Below are positions 1 through 11,335 of a stretch of 64,000 bases of DNA, one piece after another. Under the pieces are notes generated by a model. The model saw only the letters and a program-made list of their open reading frames with translations. It did no database searches and was not told the origin of the DNA. A program made the translations under genes and the position numbers. Each line of letters opens with the position of its first letter. Position 1 is the stretch's first letter. The DNA is from Adiantum capillus-veneris (taxonomy: Eukaryota > Streptophyta > Polypodiopsida > Polypodiales > Pteridaceae). Where the stretch lies: assembly GCA_014529385.2 (NCBI GenBank), contig CM043954.1:96303247-96367246 (forward strand), read 5' to 3'.

Positions 1-1
1 A

Positions 2-421
2 TATGCATCCGTTCTTGAGCAGGAGCTGAGTAGATGGGCAGAGCGAGAGGGCATAAGAGCACGAGGGCAAGCAGGTTTCAGGAGAGGTTTCTGCACTCTT
101 GACCAGATTCTGACACTCAGAGCTATTATTGAGGAGGGTAGACACCATGGCAAGAGGATCTATTGTAGCTTTGTGGATTTCCGCAAAGCTTTTGACACAG
201 CGCTGAGAGCCAGACTCACACGAACACTACAGGACATGGGTGTGCCTACAGAGCTGATATGGGGTATTCTGGCTCTATACAAGACAGTGATGGGGTGGGT
301 ACGCACCACTGAGGGAATGTCTGACATGGTCCACTCCACTATTGGAGTAAAGCAAGGATGCCCCCTATCCCCGACTCTTTTTGGGATGTATGTGGATGAG
401 TTGAGTTTTCTGACTATGTAG
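2..421 (+). pseudogene. LINE reverse transcriptase, N-terminal part
   Basis: The frame is open from base 2 to a stop at 419-421. It contains QAGFRRGFCTLDQIL (the RT block usually written QxGFRxxxSTxDxI), then FVDFRKAFD (the first catalytic Asp block) and GVKQGCPLSPTLFGMYVDEL. These are diagnostic of non-LTR retrotransposon reverse transcriptases, which copy the element RNA at a nicked chromosomal target. The frame breaks just after VDEL, and the same protein resumes in another frame before 460. The start lies outside the window. The family is certain; the clade is not resolved. Confidence 0.85.
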
Positions 422-423
422 AG

Positions 424-1046
424 CGTCAAGGGGACAGGGGGGACTCAGCTAGCAGGGACATGGATTCGCTGTTACTATATGCTGATGATATTGTGCTGAT
501 TTCTGACTCTCCAGAGGGGATGCAATGTCATTTGGATGCTCTGCATACATTTGCTCGTGACAGTGGATTGTCTGTCAATCTAGGGAAAACCAAGGTTATG
601 GTGTTCAACACCACACCACAATGGTCAGGAGGTCAGCACCCACATTTACTTATGGCCAGGAGACTTTGGAGTACACAAATGCATATACTTATCTTTGGGT
701 AGTCTTCGGTGGACCGGTGTTTTCACTAAGGAGAGCATCAGAGACTAGACTGACGAGAGCATATGCAGCTTTGAGAGGACTGGAAAGGATGTGTTCACAG
801 GTTCAATTTCAGGAACCGTGAACAAAGCTTTGGCTTTTTGACACTCTAGTGACTCCAACTATGCTCTATGGAGTTCAGGTGTGGGGACCCTCAGTAGACC
901 ACCATGGAAGATCTGGCAACACAGATGGATGGAGATGTATGGAGAGGCCTTTGGTCTCTATGATTGCTCGGATGATTCGGGCTAAGGCCTCAGTACCACA
1001 TGAGATTATCCAAGCCAAGGCCCCCCCCCCACGGTGGAGGCATTAG
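424..1046 (+). pseudogene. LINE reverse transcriptase, catalytic YADD block and thumb
   Basis: From about 460 the protein reads LLLYADDIVLIS, the RT active-site block with its Asp pair. GLSVNLGKTKVMVF follows, the next conserved RT block. A frame change near 640-700 leads into TNAYTYL and ALRGLERM, then a stop at 819-821 and further recognisable thumb sequence (TPTMLYGVQVWGPS) from 849. At least two frameshifts and one stop separate these pieces, so no functional enzyme is encoded here. It continues directly from the N-terminal piece upstream. Confidence 0.8.
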
Positions 1047-2014
1047 TATCCTTTATGCACAGTCTATGGGATCTCCCTAGGGATAGATACGCTCGGCTTG
1101 CCCTGGAGTCATCTCGACAACTAGCTCTACAAGGCGATACAGCATGTTGGTATGGACAGATGACAGCATGGTTTCAGTCATAGATTACCTCCGCTTCAAT
1201 GCTCCTTGGATGCACCCTCCTTGTCTCTCATACGGACAGAGATCACCAGACTCATACGTTAGGATTTGATTCAGCTAGATACCAGGAGCACATGGATACA
1301 GCCCACACCGGAGCTGGGCTCGAAGATGGCCTTCTACAGAGGGCATCTTCTCCAACTCATGGAGGACGGCTTTGTGACTAGGCCTGCATACATGGGTATA
1401 CACTTATCTCATGGGATAAGATGCACTATTGGACAAATACGCACATCCTCACATCAGCTCCAGATTGAGACTGGCCGATTTCGAGGGGTGCTGGCAGGGG
1501 CCAGGATATGTCACCTATGTAACTTAGAGCCAAAGACAGAGCTGCACTTTACATGTCACTGCCCGGCATACTATGAGATACGCAGCCGCTTCCACTGCCT
1601 GTTCAGAGGAGGTTTAGGACCTTTTTCTAGAGTCATGAGATACAAGGATTAGAGGTGTCTCGGATTGTTCCTGCTAGAGCTGCACAGACTTAGGGAGAGC
1701 TTGCTGAGGACATAAGGGGAAAGACAATCTCAGAGACGAATTACAGATTTCTTTACACCAGCTAGAGGAGAGCCAACGGAGCGGTCATTACAGAAAATCT
1801 CAGAGCCTACTCATACTAGAGGTATGCTGCTTGACCGAGCCACTTAGCTTGGGAGATCCAGACGCCCTCGACCTCGGGGGGTCTCCCACTACCGACGAAG
1901 GCTGCAACAGAAGATACAGATCACTCTAGCTCGACATGCAAGACGCCCAACCAGAGTACTGACCATGGAGGAGGTCGATGAGATCCGACAACGACCGATG
2001 AGAGATTTTATCTG
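1047..2014 (+). pseudogene. LINE ORF2 C-terminal domain with zinc finger
   Basis: Across several frames the residual protein includes ARICHLCNLEPKTELHFTCH followed by CPAY. This is the C-x2-C...H...C-P-x-Y cluster typical of the C-terminus of plant and animal LINE ORF2 proteins, thought to bind nucleic acid. A basic tail rich in RR and RHARRPTR follows and ends DEIRQRPMRDFI with a stop at 2012-2014. The longest single frame is 1266-1652. The broken frames agree with the decay seen upstream. Confidence 0.7.
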
Positions 2015-2027
2015 AACCCACAACCCT

Positions 2028-2054
2028 CCCCCCCCCCCCCCCCCCCCCCCCCCC
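2028..2054 (+). repeat. poly-C tract, 27 bases
   Basis: An uninterrupted run of 27 C lies 14 bases after the LINE stop codon, in its 3' untranslated region. Runs this pure are unusual and could also be a length error in the assembly. Confidence 0.95.
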
Positions 2055-2208
2055 ATTTCCTCTTTCCTTAGTGTTTTAGTGTTAGTTCTTTATAACTTTG
2101 TAATTTCCGTACTCAGACATGGTATCAGATTCACCAATTGTAAGTTTTTGGTCTCATAGGTCATTTTGGCCTTTTGAAGACGTTAATATAGCATTTCATT
2201 TCATTTCT

Positions 2209-2480
2209 CTCAGATGTCCTATCTCTTGCTACCTTAGTGATCTCTCTTCTCCATAGGTGCCTTGTTCATGTATGTGGCATTGCAGGTGTTCTATATCGGA
2301 GTCGCTCCGATAGGTTCTACAGACTCGGGTACATGTTATTCGCACTTATTAGAGTTTACAGGTAGCTTTTCTAGGGATGTGTTTTGAGCAGTATGTTTGC
2401 TCACTACTTGCGTATATGATTATGCGCTTCATTGTTGGTTGAGAGCTGTTTATCCCCGGATTTTGAACAAGTTCCATATC
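2209..2480. other. no gene seen; short perfect hairpin
   Basis: There is no coding signal here. A perfect 8-bp stem with a 3-base loop (TATCGGAG tcg CTCCGATA) sits at about 2297-2315. Its role is unknown. Confidence 0.4.
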
Positions 2481-3063
2481 TCGGTGGCTACTAGTCCAAC
2501 CCAAGGCGCAATGTAGTCATCTTGACTGTTGGAGAGAAAATCTCATCAAAGTCAATGCCTTTTTTCGACTTGAATCTCTTAGCAATCAATCTAGCTTTAT
2601 ACTTACGATCGGGATCTTCTGCTGTGTACTTTTTCTTATACACCCATTTGCAAGGCAAGGCTTGTTTGCCCTTTGGCAAGTCTGTCACTTCTCAAGTCTC
2701 AGATGCCATAATCAAGTTATGCTCAGATTGCATTCCATGCTCCCACTTCACTCTATCTTCCATCTGAATAGCCTCTTGGTAGTAGGTAGGCTCTCCGCAA
2801 TCAGTGCCAAATAGATACTCTAGTCCTAGTTGGAACCGCTCAAGGGCACGAGATACACTCATGCTAGAGACTGATATGGTGATGTCAAGATATGTGACGA
2901 GTAGTCTTGATGATGCACATAGCATTGAGGTGTCTGCTACAGATAGATTGGTAGAGGTTGCACTGACTGTTGATACAGATACTAGGGGCTGGTTGACAGA
3001 TATCACGCAGTTTTCATCGGCCTTTGGGAGTCTCATGTACAACCTCCTAGTGTCAAGACCCAA
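2481..3063 (-). pseudogene. Copia (Ty1) pol fragment, integrase end to start of RT
   Basis: Reading down the minus strand, one piece ends in GEPTYYQEAIQMEDRVKWEH. It matches the linker before the reverse transcriptase of the better-preserved Copia copy in this window (CNEPSCYKEAVQMKDSGNW). The next piece reads GKQALPCKWVYKKKY...KARLIAKRF...GIDFDEIFSPTVKMTTLR, the N-terminal RT region of Ty1/Copia elements. A stop separates the pieces near 2690, and no RT active site follows on this strand. It is a short dead fragment, more diverged than the two other Copia copies. Confidence 0.8.
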
Positions 3064-3200
3064 GATAGTAGTTGCAGTGGGTAGTTGGTGTTGTCAGTCA
3101 TGTGATGACTAACACTATCATGATGTATCAAGAAATTATGCAAGTTATTATTGGGATACTTGCAAGATATGCATGAGCACTCTATTAGAGATACATGCTT
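3008..3200 (+). pseudogene. Copia RT/RNase H linker fragment, opposite orientation
   Basis: On the plus strand FGSLMYNLLVSRPKIVVAVG matches the Copia segment GSLIYAMIATRPNIAFAVG that lies after the RT domain. Weaker traces of the following VKGILRYLK block appear in another frame to about 3180. This belongs to the same polyprotein as the minus-strand piece beside it but in the opposite orientation, so the remnant has been inverted or assembled from two insertions. Confidence 0.55.
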
Positions 3201-4037
3201 TTGCAAATCGCTAGAGCCTACACGACGGCATGCATGTATTTTGAGAGGGCTACCGACGTAGGTTGAGAGAGTCTCTCACACATCTTCATGTATATTTTGC
3301 CAGGTCTTATAGTAGTTTCACTTATCGACACACTCGCCTTTAAGTGGGAGGTTATTGAGGTAAAGGCATACCTGTTACCCATACTGGACATGTCAAATTT
3401 TATCCGGCCGCCCACTATACACAGCTTCCCTTATTCTTTATATGAAGAAAATAGGGAGCTCTCTCACATTCTCATAGTGGTAGCTCCACCCACACACCAG
3501 TCTCCTATTCTCCTCTCTTTCTCCTTCTCATACGAATGCATTCGCATGCTCCACACCTTACAAAGCGCTTGACGAGAGGGTATATGATAGTTCGTATCAG
3601 ATACAAATCTACAATTACAAGGGAGGCGTTTCAATTCAAATTTTCAAAACAAGTTACGGGTTTATGAAGAAAGAGGGGTGACCATTTTTTAAGAGCATTA
3701 TCATTAAAATATATTTTTGAAGCCATCTTATCAGTAAAAGAAACTCCCACAATTTTTCATCAATAAACATCAAAAACTTCTCTGGATCCCAAAACGAATT
3801 CAAAATTAAGCATTAATCACAGTAACTTTTCCATATAAAAGTCGCTCAATAAGATCAACAGTTTCAAAGGTAAATGTAAAGTTGGAGATTATACACCTTA
3901 AATGTTGCAATACAAGCCGGCTATATATGGTTGAGCTACAAGATCTATAAACTGACACCTGCAATCTCAAGTGGGTTGCATGTGGTTGACTTACAAGATC
4001 TATAATTATGCTGAAGTTAAAAAGAACAAAATCAGCA

Positions 4038-4614
4038 CCAACAAACACAGCTCAATGTGTTCATTTCTTTTCAAACATAAGACAATATCCTCTAATCTCC
4101 TCAGGATAGCCACTTGAGTATCAAGGCCACTGGATTATAGAGTTGGAATATTACCAAACACTATCCACTCTCACATTTTTGAGCCTAAATGCAATACTTC
4201 AATCGGTAACTACATTAATTACTAACCCCTTAGGAAGGACACCTGCTTCTCGGCGAACTTATCTGCTTCTGTATCAAGCACTGCTAATGGACATGGCATG
4301 TAGTCCGCAAACCCTTCAAGGCCTCTGGCTTAAAGAGCTGCATTGTTGCCAAATATAGTATTCACTCTCAGATTTTAAGCTCAAGTTCAATTGATAACTA
4401 CACTACTATTGTTGCAATTGCTTCACTCCTCTTGGCTGACGTGATTTACATTTGGCAACCTCCTTTTAATTCAACTGCTGATCTGTTTCAAAAGCAGAGC
4501 AAACTCTGCAGAGAACCTCCAGTCGTGGATTCTGTTTGTTACAATGCAGCTCTATAAGCCAGAGGCCTTCATGCTTGAAAGGAAATCAACACCTTGAGCT
4601 GTGTTTGTTGGTGC
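4038..4614. repeat. two nested inverted-repeat pairs
   Basis: An outer pair of about 24 bases (CACCAACAAACACAGCTCAA near 4039 and its reverse complement near 4590) encloses an inner pair of about 34 bases. The inner arms share AGGCCTCTGGCTTA and GAGCTGCATTGT, near 4316-4349 and 4539-4573, with a few mismatches. Spacing between the arms is unequal on the two sides. It may be an old foldback element. Confidence 0.55.
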
Positions 4615-4915
4615 CATTCTGAGAAAGCATTACAAGGGCATGTTGTGAGGTTTAAAGTTTTAAAGGCCTCCTCAGGAGGTTTTGAGCTTAACTGCCAAAA
4701 CTTCAATTTACAATTGCTCCTGGATAGTGGATGTCCAATCTTTGATAGAGAAATCATTCATTTTTTGTTCCACCTAAGCTATAGTAAAGGATATTACATT
4801 AGTGCAGTCGCTTCGCTCTTCTTGGCTGACATGTCATTTTGGCACTCTTTCAATTGCTCATTTGTCTCAAAATGAGAAGGCAAACTCCGCACAGGACCTC
4901 CAGCCCAGTCCCTGA
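4405..4915 (+). repeat. degenerate direct duplication about 395 bp apart
   Basis: The segments at about 4405-4530 and 4799-4910 share CTTCTTGGCTGACRTG-like sequence, then GCAAACTCYGCA and GACCTCCAG in the same order. They look like two old copies of one sequence. Function unknown. Confidence 0.45.
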
Positions 4916-5436
4916 GAAGGCCTTAAACTGCATATATTTCATAAGGTGCAGAAAGGGACGTTTGAAAGTCAATAGATATTCCCAATTTACATAAATTTTA
5001 AACCTGACAAAATGAAGCTTATTGATATCATGGCTACAAAATTTAAGAATTGCAAGGCAGAATCATCCACCCGCTTTATCAGTCAGCTTGCTTCACCCTG
5101 CATTGACAGTGAGGAGCAGCAAGATGAAGGCATTTATGTAAAGCCGTGACTTGCGAGCATGACAAGTCTCAGTCAAGTCAGATAGAACTCAAATCAACTA
5201 CTGTGAAAGCTAGTCTCATGGGTACGTTCATGCTACATAAGAAGCATGGATTGCCCAAAAATCAACCAATGTATAGTTTGTAAGATTTCTTCACTCTACC
5301 TAGCTACTCCTGTTTTGTCTTTTCTGTATTGGTGGCCATTACCAGTACTAAAGCACCGAGACATCTCTGATCCTAATCTAACATTTAAGGCAATGCTCCA
5401 ACCAGTTGATTCCCTATCTCTACCTAGGGAGTGTTC

Positions 5437-7836
5437 TCACCAACTAAACCCAAAACTTTTCCAGGCTGAACTCTCATCTGCAGAGCTCCAATCCTGCAAA
5501 TCATAATCTGCACAGATGTTCGACATGCACACATACGCTGAACCACCTTTCTCGTCCATGCCTACAGCATGTAGAAAGGCTTCCTTTCCAAGCTCCATGT
5601 TCCCCCACTTCTGGCAAGCACCAAGAATTATGCGCCACACCACAAGCACATCAGGGTGGATTTGCATCTTCTTTACAATACCTACCGCATTGTCCAGTTG
5701 GCCTGCACGACCAAGCAAATCCACCATGCAGCTTTGATGCTCAACAGTTGGGACAATGCCGAAATCTTTGCTCATCACCTCAAAAAAACTCTGGCCCTTT
5801 TCCACTAAACCTGCATGACTGCATGCATTGAGTACATTGACAAATGTGACAAAATTTGGCTTCACTCCTTTGCCTACCATCTTATCAAAAGTGTCGAATA
5901 AGTTCTCACTTTCCCCAAATTGACCATAACCAGCCATCAAGACATTCCATGAAATTACACTTTGACCTCTAAGCTTATCAAACACTTCTTGAGCTGTTTC
6001 CATCGTGCCACAATTTGCGTACATGTCAACCAAAGTGCTTCCTACAAGAGGATCCTTTTCCAAACCCTTTCTAGCAATGTCAATATGCAATTCTCTTCCC
6101 CTATCTGTGAATCCTAAATTGCCACAGGCTTTCAAGCTGCAAACAAATGTAGCAGCATTTGGCGAAATTCCTTCTTCTTGCATTTTTTCAAGTTGCAAAA
6201 GGGCATCTTCACCATGCCCTGATTCCACGAACCCTGCAATCAACGCAGTCCATGTGACTACATTGTGTGTTGGAAGCTGATCAAAAACCTCCTGGGCCTT
6301 CTCAATCAGGCCGCACTTTGCATACATATCAACCAATGCACTACCAACAAGAAGGTGGCTATCCAACCCCTTGCTTATTGCCTTTGCATGCAAATCTTGG
6401 CCCTGGTATGATGCCCCTATGCTGCCACAAGCTTTTAAGCTACAAACAAATGTGACTGCATTTGGGGAGATACCCTCATGTTGCATTTTCTCAAAAAGAA
6501 TCAATGCTTCCCTCCCTTGCCCATATTCAGCATATCCTGCTATTAAGGCAGTCCACGATACAACATTCCGAACGGGGAGTTTGTTGAATACCTCATGTGC
6601 TTCTATAAGTGAACCACATTTGGCATATAGATCAACCAGAGTACTTCCTACTAAAAGATCCCCTTCAAATCCAGCCCTTGCAGCTTCGGCGTGCAATTCG
6701 CGGCCTTTATCTGTATCTCCTATACTTACACAGGCTTTCAAACTGCATACAAAGGTAGCAGCATCTGGAGATAAGCCATCATACTGCATCTGTCTGAAGC
6801 AGACCAACGCCTGTTCACCAGGCCCATACTCTGCATACCCAGCAATTAATGCATTCCAAGAGACCACATTCCGACCATGTAGCTGACTAAGTACTTCATG
6901 AGACTTTGAAAGGAGACCACACTTTGCATACATATCAACCAATGTGCTACCAACAACAAGGTCCTTTTCCAGCCCACTTTGGGCTATTTCTTCGTGCAAT
7001 TCTCGCCCCTTGTCTGAGGCTTTTGCAATGCCGCAAGCTTTCAAGCTGCAAAGAAATGTGATCGCATTTGGGTGAACACCTTCTTGTCTCATCTGTTCAA
7101 AACATTTAAGTGCCTTCTCACCTTGCCCATGTTCAGCATAGCCAGCAATCAGGGTGGTCCACGAGACGACGTTTCGAGAGGGAAGTTTGTCAAAGACATC
7201 ATGTGCTTTGGAAAAGGACCCGCACTTTGCATACATATCCACCAACGCATTACCGACAAGGCCATCATTCAGCAACAAACCATTGGTACTGGCATCTTTA
7301 TGAAGCTTCTGGCCACACTTAAGATCTTTCAGCTTGGCACAAGCTCCTATTAGAGACACGATAATATGCTCATCCAGATGTATCGAGGTGCTCTGACACA
7401 TTCTTTGATACAAACAGAGGGCTTGCTGGGGATCACCACATTTGACATAACCAATGATGAGGGCATTCCATGAATCCTCGTTTGGATATGTCAGGTGGTC
7501 AAAAAGATACTGAGCATCGCACATGTTTCCTACATCCACCAACAAGAGGATGAGGTGATTTCCTAAAAGTGGATGAGCTTCCAAACCGCTTTTTTGCATG
7601 TAAGCATGTATGCGTTTTGCGTGATTGACATTCTTTTGTTTTCTGCATTGTTTGACAATGTAAGCCATGTCCTCATGTGATGTCAACGACCCTTCTTCTA
7701 AAGAGGAGAGTATCCGTTCCATGCGTAGCTTTTTCCAAGAATCACCCAGTTGAAGCTTATGTAGCTTCATCGCCACTAAATGCGGAGGCACTATCCTCGT
7801 CATTGGGGCTTCCTCTAGTATTTGAATGTTTAACAT
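5437..7836 (-). CDS. PLS-class pentatricopeptide-repeat protein (E1-type end), 799 aa
   Basis: PPR proteins bind RNA one base per repeat, mostly in mitochondria or plastids, where they aid editing, splicing or stability. Residues 121-222 and then four units of exactly 101 residues (223-626) each hold a P-L-S triplet with hallmarks such as VVSWTALIAGYAEYGQG, TFVCSLKACG and LVGSTLVDMYAKCG. Residues 627-799 hold the last repeats (VDLLGRAGQL) and an E1-like end (AYVCMSNICADYD...SAWKSFGFSW). No DYW deaminase domain follows, so any editing role would need a partner. The frame is uninterrupted and intronless. I chose the ATG at 7836, the first after the microsatellite. The frame runs on to 8136, but that part is only SL/HT low-complexity translation and may be 5' UTR. 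I saw no clear targeting peptide. RNA target unknown. Confidence 0.85.
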   Translation of the reverse strand: MLNIQILEEAPMTRIVPPHLVAMKLHKLQLGDSWKKLRMERILSSLEEGSLTSHEDMAYIVKQCRKQKNVNHAKRIHAYMQKSGLEAHPLLGNHLILLLVDVGNMCDAQYLFDHLTYPNEDSWNALIIGYVKCGDPQQALCLYQRMCQSTSIHLDEHIIVSLIGACAKLKDLKCGQKLHKDASTNGLLLNDGLVGNALVDMYAKCGSFSKAHDVFDKLPSRNVVSWTTLIAGYAEHGQGEKALKCFEQMRQEGVHPNAITFLCSLKACGIAKASDKGRELHEEIAQSGLEKDLVVGSTLVDMYAKCGLLSKSHEVLSQLHGRNVVSWNALIAGYAEYGPGEQALVCFRQMQYDGLSPDAATFVCSLKACVSIGDTDKGRELHAEAARAGFEGDLLVGSTLVDLYAKCGSLIEAHEVFNKLPVRNVVSWTALIAGYAEYGQGREALILFEKMQHEGISPNAVTFVCSLKACGSIGASYQGQDLHAKAISKGLDSHLLVGSALVDMYAKCGLIEKAQEVFDQLPTHNVVTWTALIAGFVESGHGEDALLQLEKMQEEGISPNAATFVCSLKACGNLGFTDRGRELHIDIARKGLEKDPLVGSTLVDMYANCGTMETAQEVFDKLRGQSVISWNVLMAGYGQFGESENLFDTFDKMVGKGVKPNFVTFVNVLNACSHAGLVEKGQSFFEVMSKDFGIVPTVEHQSCMVDLLGRAGQLDNAVGIVKKMQIHPDVLVVWRIILGACQKWGNMELGKEAFLHAVGMDEKGGSAYVCMSNICADYDLQDWSSADESSAWKSFGFSW

Positions 7837-7964
7837 GCCTTCTTTCAGCCAATGTGAATCGCAGGGGGCATATAACTGTGGAAAGTCTGCAGGAAGCTTG
7901 TGGGTAAACACTGGTGAATTTGGGTTTGCCTGCAACAGCCAAATGAAGTAAGAAGGTTGTTTGT

Positions 7965-8401
<437 letters not shown>

Positions 8402-9052
8402 TGATAGTGGTGTGGATTTTGCCGTGTGGAATAGCTCGTGATGATGGCTTTACAGCATCTCTCCTCGAAGCTTTCCCCAAAAACTCCATGACCTCGTATT
8501 AGAAATGAGATTTTGCATTAAAAGATGTATGGGTGTAAACATTTTCACATTATAATAAAAATGAAACGAGATGCATTCGTGCATTTGCGATGCTTGTGTT
8601 TGAAAAAAAAGAGCAAAAACCATACGTATGTATAGTGTGAAGTTGGCACCATTCTCCACATTTATAAAGATTTCATAGGGAACGTGCCCTTTCCCTACCA
8701 CTTGTATCCCCTCGAGTGTTGAAGGGGACTTATGATAGTGGTGTGGATTTTGCCATGTGGAATAGCTCGTGATGATGGCTTTACAACATCTCTCCTCGAA
8801 GCTTTCGCCAGAAACTCCATGACCTTGCATCAGAAATGAGATTTTGCATTAAAAGATGTATGGGTGTAAACATTTTCACATTATAATAAAAATGAAACGA
8901 GATGCATTTCGTGCATTTGCGATGCTTGTGCTTGAAAACAAAGAGCAAAAACCATATGTATGGTGTGAAGTTAGCACCATTCTCCACATTTATAAAGATT
9001 TCATAGGGAACGTGCCCTTCCCCTACCACTTTTATCCCCTCAGTGTTGAAGG
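8402..9052. repeat. tandem duplication, two copies of about 330 bp
   Basis: 8402-8728 and 8733-9052 are close copies at an offset of 331 bp, sharing GATAGTGGTGTGGATTTTGC at the start and GTGTTGAAGG at the end. They differ by scattered substitutions and a few indels. The right copy ends exactly where the Gypsy pol sequence begins. Confidence 0.9.
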
Positions 9053-11330
9053 ATCTTTTGGAAAGATGCTTTTGCAGGTCTCAACTATATTCATCTGCAA
9101 CGAAGATCTTCCCACGTACCTTGAGTAGTAGGGGACTTCCCTCTATCACCTCAAAAGGTGCTTTTCCCATGGAAGTATGTACAGTGTTATTGTAAGCGTA
9201 CTCCACTAAGGGTAAGTACTTCTCCCATTGGGACTTTCGATCTACTTCTGTGACAAAATTTTAGTAGATCAAGAATTGTTAGGTTAGCTATTTCACTTTG
9301 GCTATTCATTTGGGGATGATAGGCCAAAAGCCTTGTACCTAAATTCTCAAAGAGACCCTTCCAAAAATTATAGGATCTCTATCCGGCACTATAGACATTG
9401 GCAAGCCATGGTATTTGAAGATTTGTGATATAAAGAGGGTTGCCATTTGATGGGCCTTGATAGTCTTTTTGACAAGTATGAATTGTGCTTGTTTGCTAAA
9501 CCTGTCTACTATCATCCATGTTCCTATATTCCCATGGATATTTGGGCAATCCAAAGATAAAATCCATTCATATGCTCTCCCATGGTGAATTAGGGATTGA
9601 CAAAGGTTGAAGAAATCGAGGTTGCTTCCCTCTATCAAACATCGTCTTTTGGCATACCACACATTTTGAAACATACTCTTGTATGTTTGCTTTCATGGCA
9701 GGCCGATAGAAATATGTTTCTATCCCTTTTAGGGTAGACTGAATCCCTCTATGCCCCACATAAGGAGGAGCATGATATTCATACATTACTTTCTCACGAA
9801 GTGAGTTAGTAACACATAGTCTATTGCCATACAGAAGATAACCATCTTGTAGGGTAAATGGTTCTTCCTTCTTCCCTAGTGCAAGGGTGATCGCATCTCT
9901 AAAATCAAGATCATTAGCGTACTCATCTATCACAGAAGATAGATCATTGTGAGTTGCTATAGATACCGCATTCACTCTCGGTCCTCTTGAGAGTGCATGG
10001 GCCACTTGATTATGCTTGCCAGCAATGTGAGCAATATGAAAATGAAATTGCAAAAGGAAGTTTTCCCACCTCATTTGTTTGTTGGAGAGCTTGGTCTACA
10101 TCATGAAGTACTTAAGGCTTTGGTGATTCGTTCGCAGAATGAAAGGAGTCCCCAAAAAATAGCGCTTCCACAAATCTAGAGCATGTAGAACTACTAAGAG
10201 TTCCTTCTCATATATGCCTAGAGTTTGCTCAACAGGTCGAGCCTTCGACTTTCATAGGCTATGGTGTGCCCTTCTTGAAGCAAAACAGCTCCAAGGAAAT
10301 CACTCCAGGCGTCGCATTGGACCTCAAATGGCTTTGAGAGATTCGGCAGTGTAAGCACATGTTGAGAGATAAGCTTCTCTTTAAGCTTTTTGAAAGCATT
10401 GTTCTCGTTGGTGGACCATATATAACTAATTTTTTTCTTTGCTAGGTCCTGTAATGGTTTCGCGATTTGTGAGAACTTTTCTATGAAGCATCTATGAACT
10501 TTTCGCCATCCTTTTATTACCTCTACTTTGATGGATCCATTTAGATGCCATCTTGAGAGATAATGTGACCTAAATACTGAATCTCTTGTAAGAAAATTCC
10601 ACTTTTCTTTTGATTAATATAAAGTTTATTCTCTCATAAAACTTGAAATATTACCTGGAGGTGTTGCTTGTGTCCGTCTAATGAATTAGAGTAGATGATT
10701 ATATCATCAAACAACACTCCAGTAAAGGTTTGGTGAGGCCTAAATAGCTTCTCCATCAGACGGTTAAATGTGGCTGGTGCATTGGTCAAGCCAAAAGGCA
10801 TGACAATGTACTTGTAAAGACGAAACATAGTGCAAAATGCGGTCTTTACAATGTCTTGATCAACTATCCTTATTTGATGGTAGCCACTTTTTAGGTCAAT
10901 CCTACTGAAGTAGGTCAACCCCTGTAGCTTGTCTTCTACCCGTGGAATGGGAAACCTATTCTTGATAGTAATCCTATTTAGTGCTCTATAGTCGACACAC
11001 ATACGATATGTGCCATCTTTCTTTTGCACTAATAACATTGGTGAACAAAATGGAGATGATTTAGGCCTAACCATGCCTTTCTCAACCAACTCGTGCACTT
11101 GCCGCATAGTCTCCTCTTGTTGAGCTTGGGAAACTCAATAAGGAGGTTTATTAGGTAGTGAGCTTCCTGGTAGAAGTTCAATTGCATGGTCATCATCCCC
11201 TCGTTTGGGAGGTAGTTCACAAGGGATGTCGTCAATAAAAACATCTTGGAATCCCTTGAGGAACTTAGATAAATCTATTTCCTTTTGATTGGTTATATCT
11301 TCTTGTGCTGTAACATTAGGTTCATTTTGG
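9053..11330 (-). pseudogene. Gypsy copy 1 pol: RT, RNase H, integrase (broken)
   Basis: RT pieces run from about 11250 down to 10634 and include MRQVHELVEKGMVRP, YFSRIDLKSGYHQIRIVDQD, MPFGLTNAPATFNRLMEKLF and the active-site block LFDDIIIYSNS. The RNase H part (about 10600-10080) is badly broken. The integrase part (10074-9340) shows AHIAGKHNQVAHALSRG, the HHCC zinc domain (HAPPYVGHRGIQ...CVVCQ) and HGLPMSIVPDRDP. Multiple frameshifts and stops separate these parts, so the enzyme set is non-functional. It is clearly more decayed than the second copy. Confidence 0.85.
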
Positions 11331-11335
11331 GAATC

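Larger units (their letters stand above)
1..2208 (+). mobile_element. LINE (non-LTR retrotransposon), 5'-truncated by window edge
   Basis: The stretch carries, in order on the plus strand, reverse-transcriptase blocks, the YADD catalytic motif, a thumb-like region and a C-terminal Cys/His cluster, then an untranslated tail. That order is the layout of a LINE ORF2 without its endonuclease, which would lie left of the window. The coding part ends near 2014, followed by a C tract, and the 3' end is probably the short ATTTC repeats at 2193-2208. Several frame changes and internal stops make it a dead copy. No poly-A tail is seen. The right boundary is inferred from the ATTTC repeats. Confidence 0.8.
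3241..5436. other. intergenic stretch, no gene recognised
   Basis: The sequence is AT-rich with only short chance ORFs. It holds weak local duplications: GGTTGA(G/C)(C/T)TACAAGATCTATAA occurs near 3928 and 3982. A longer degenerate duplication and an inverted-repeat pair in this stretch are listed separately. No convincing protein similarity was found on either strand. Confidence 0.4.
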
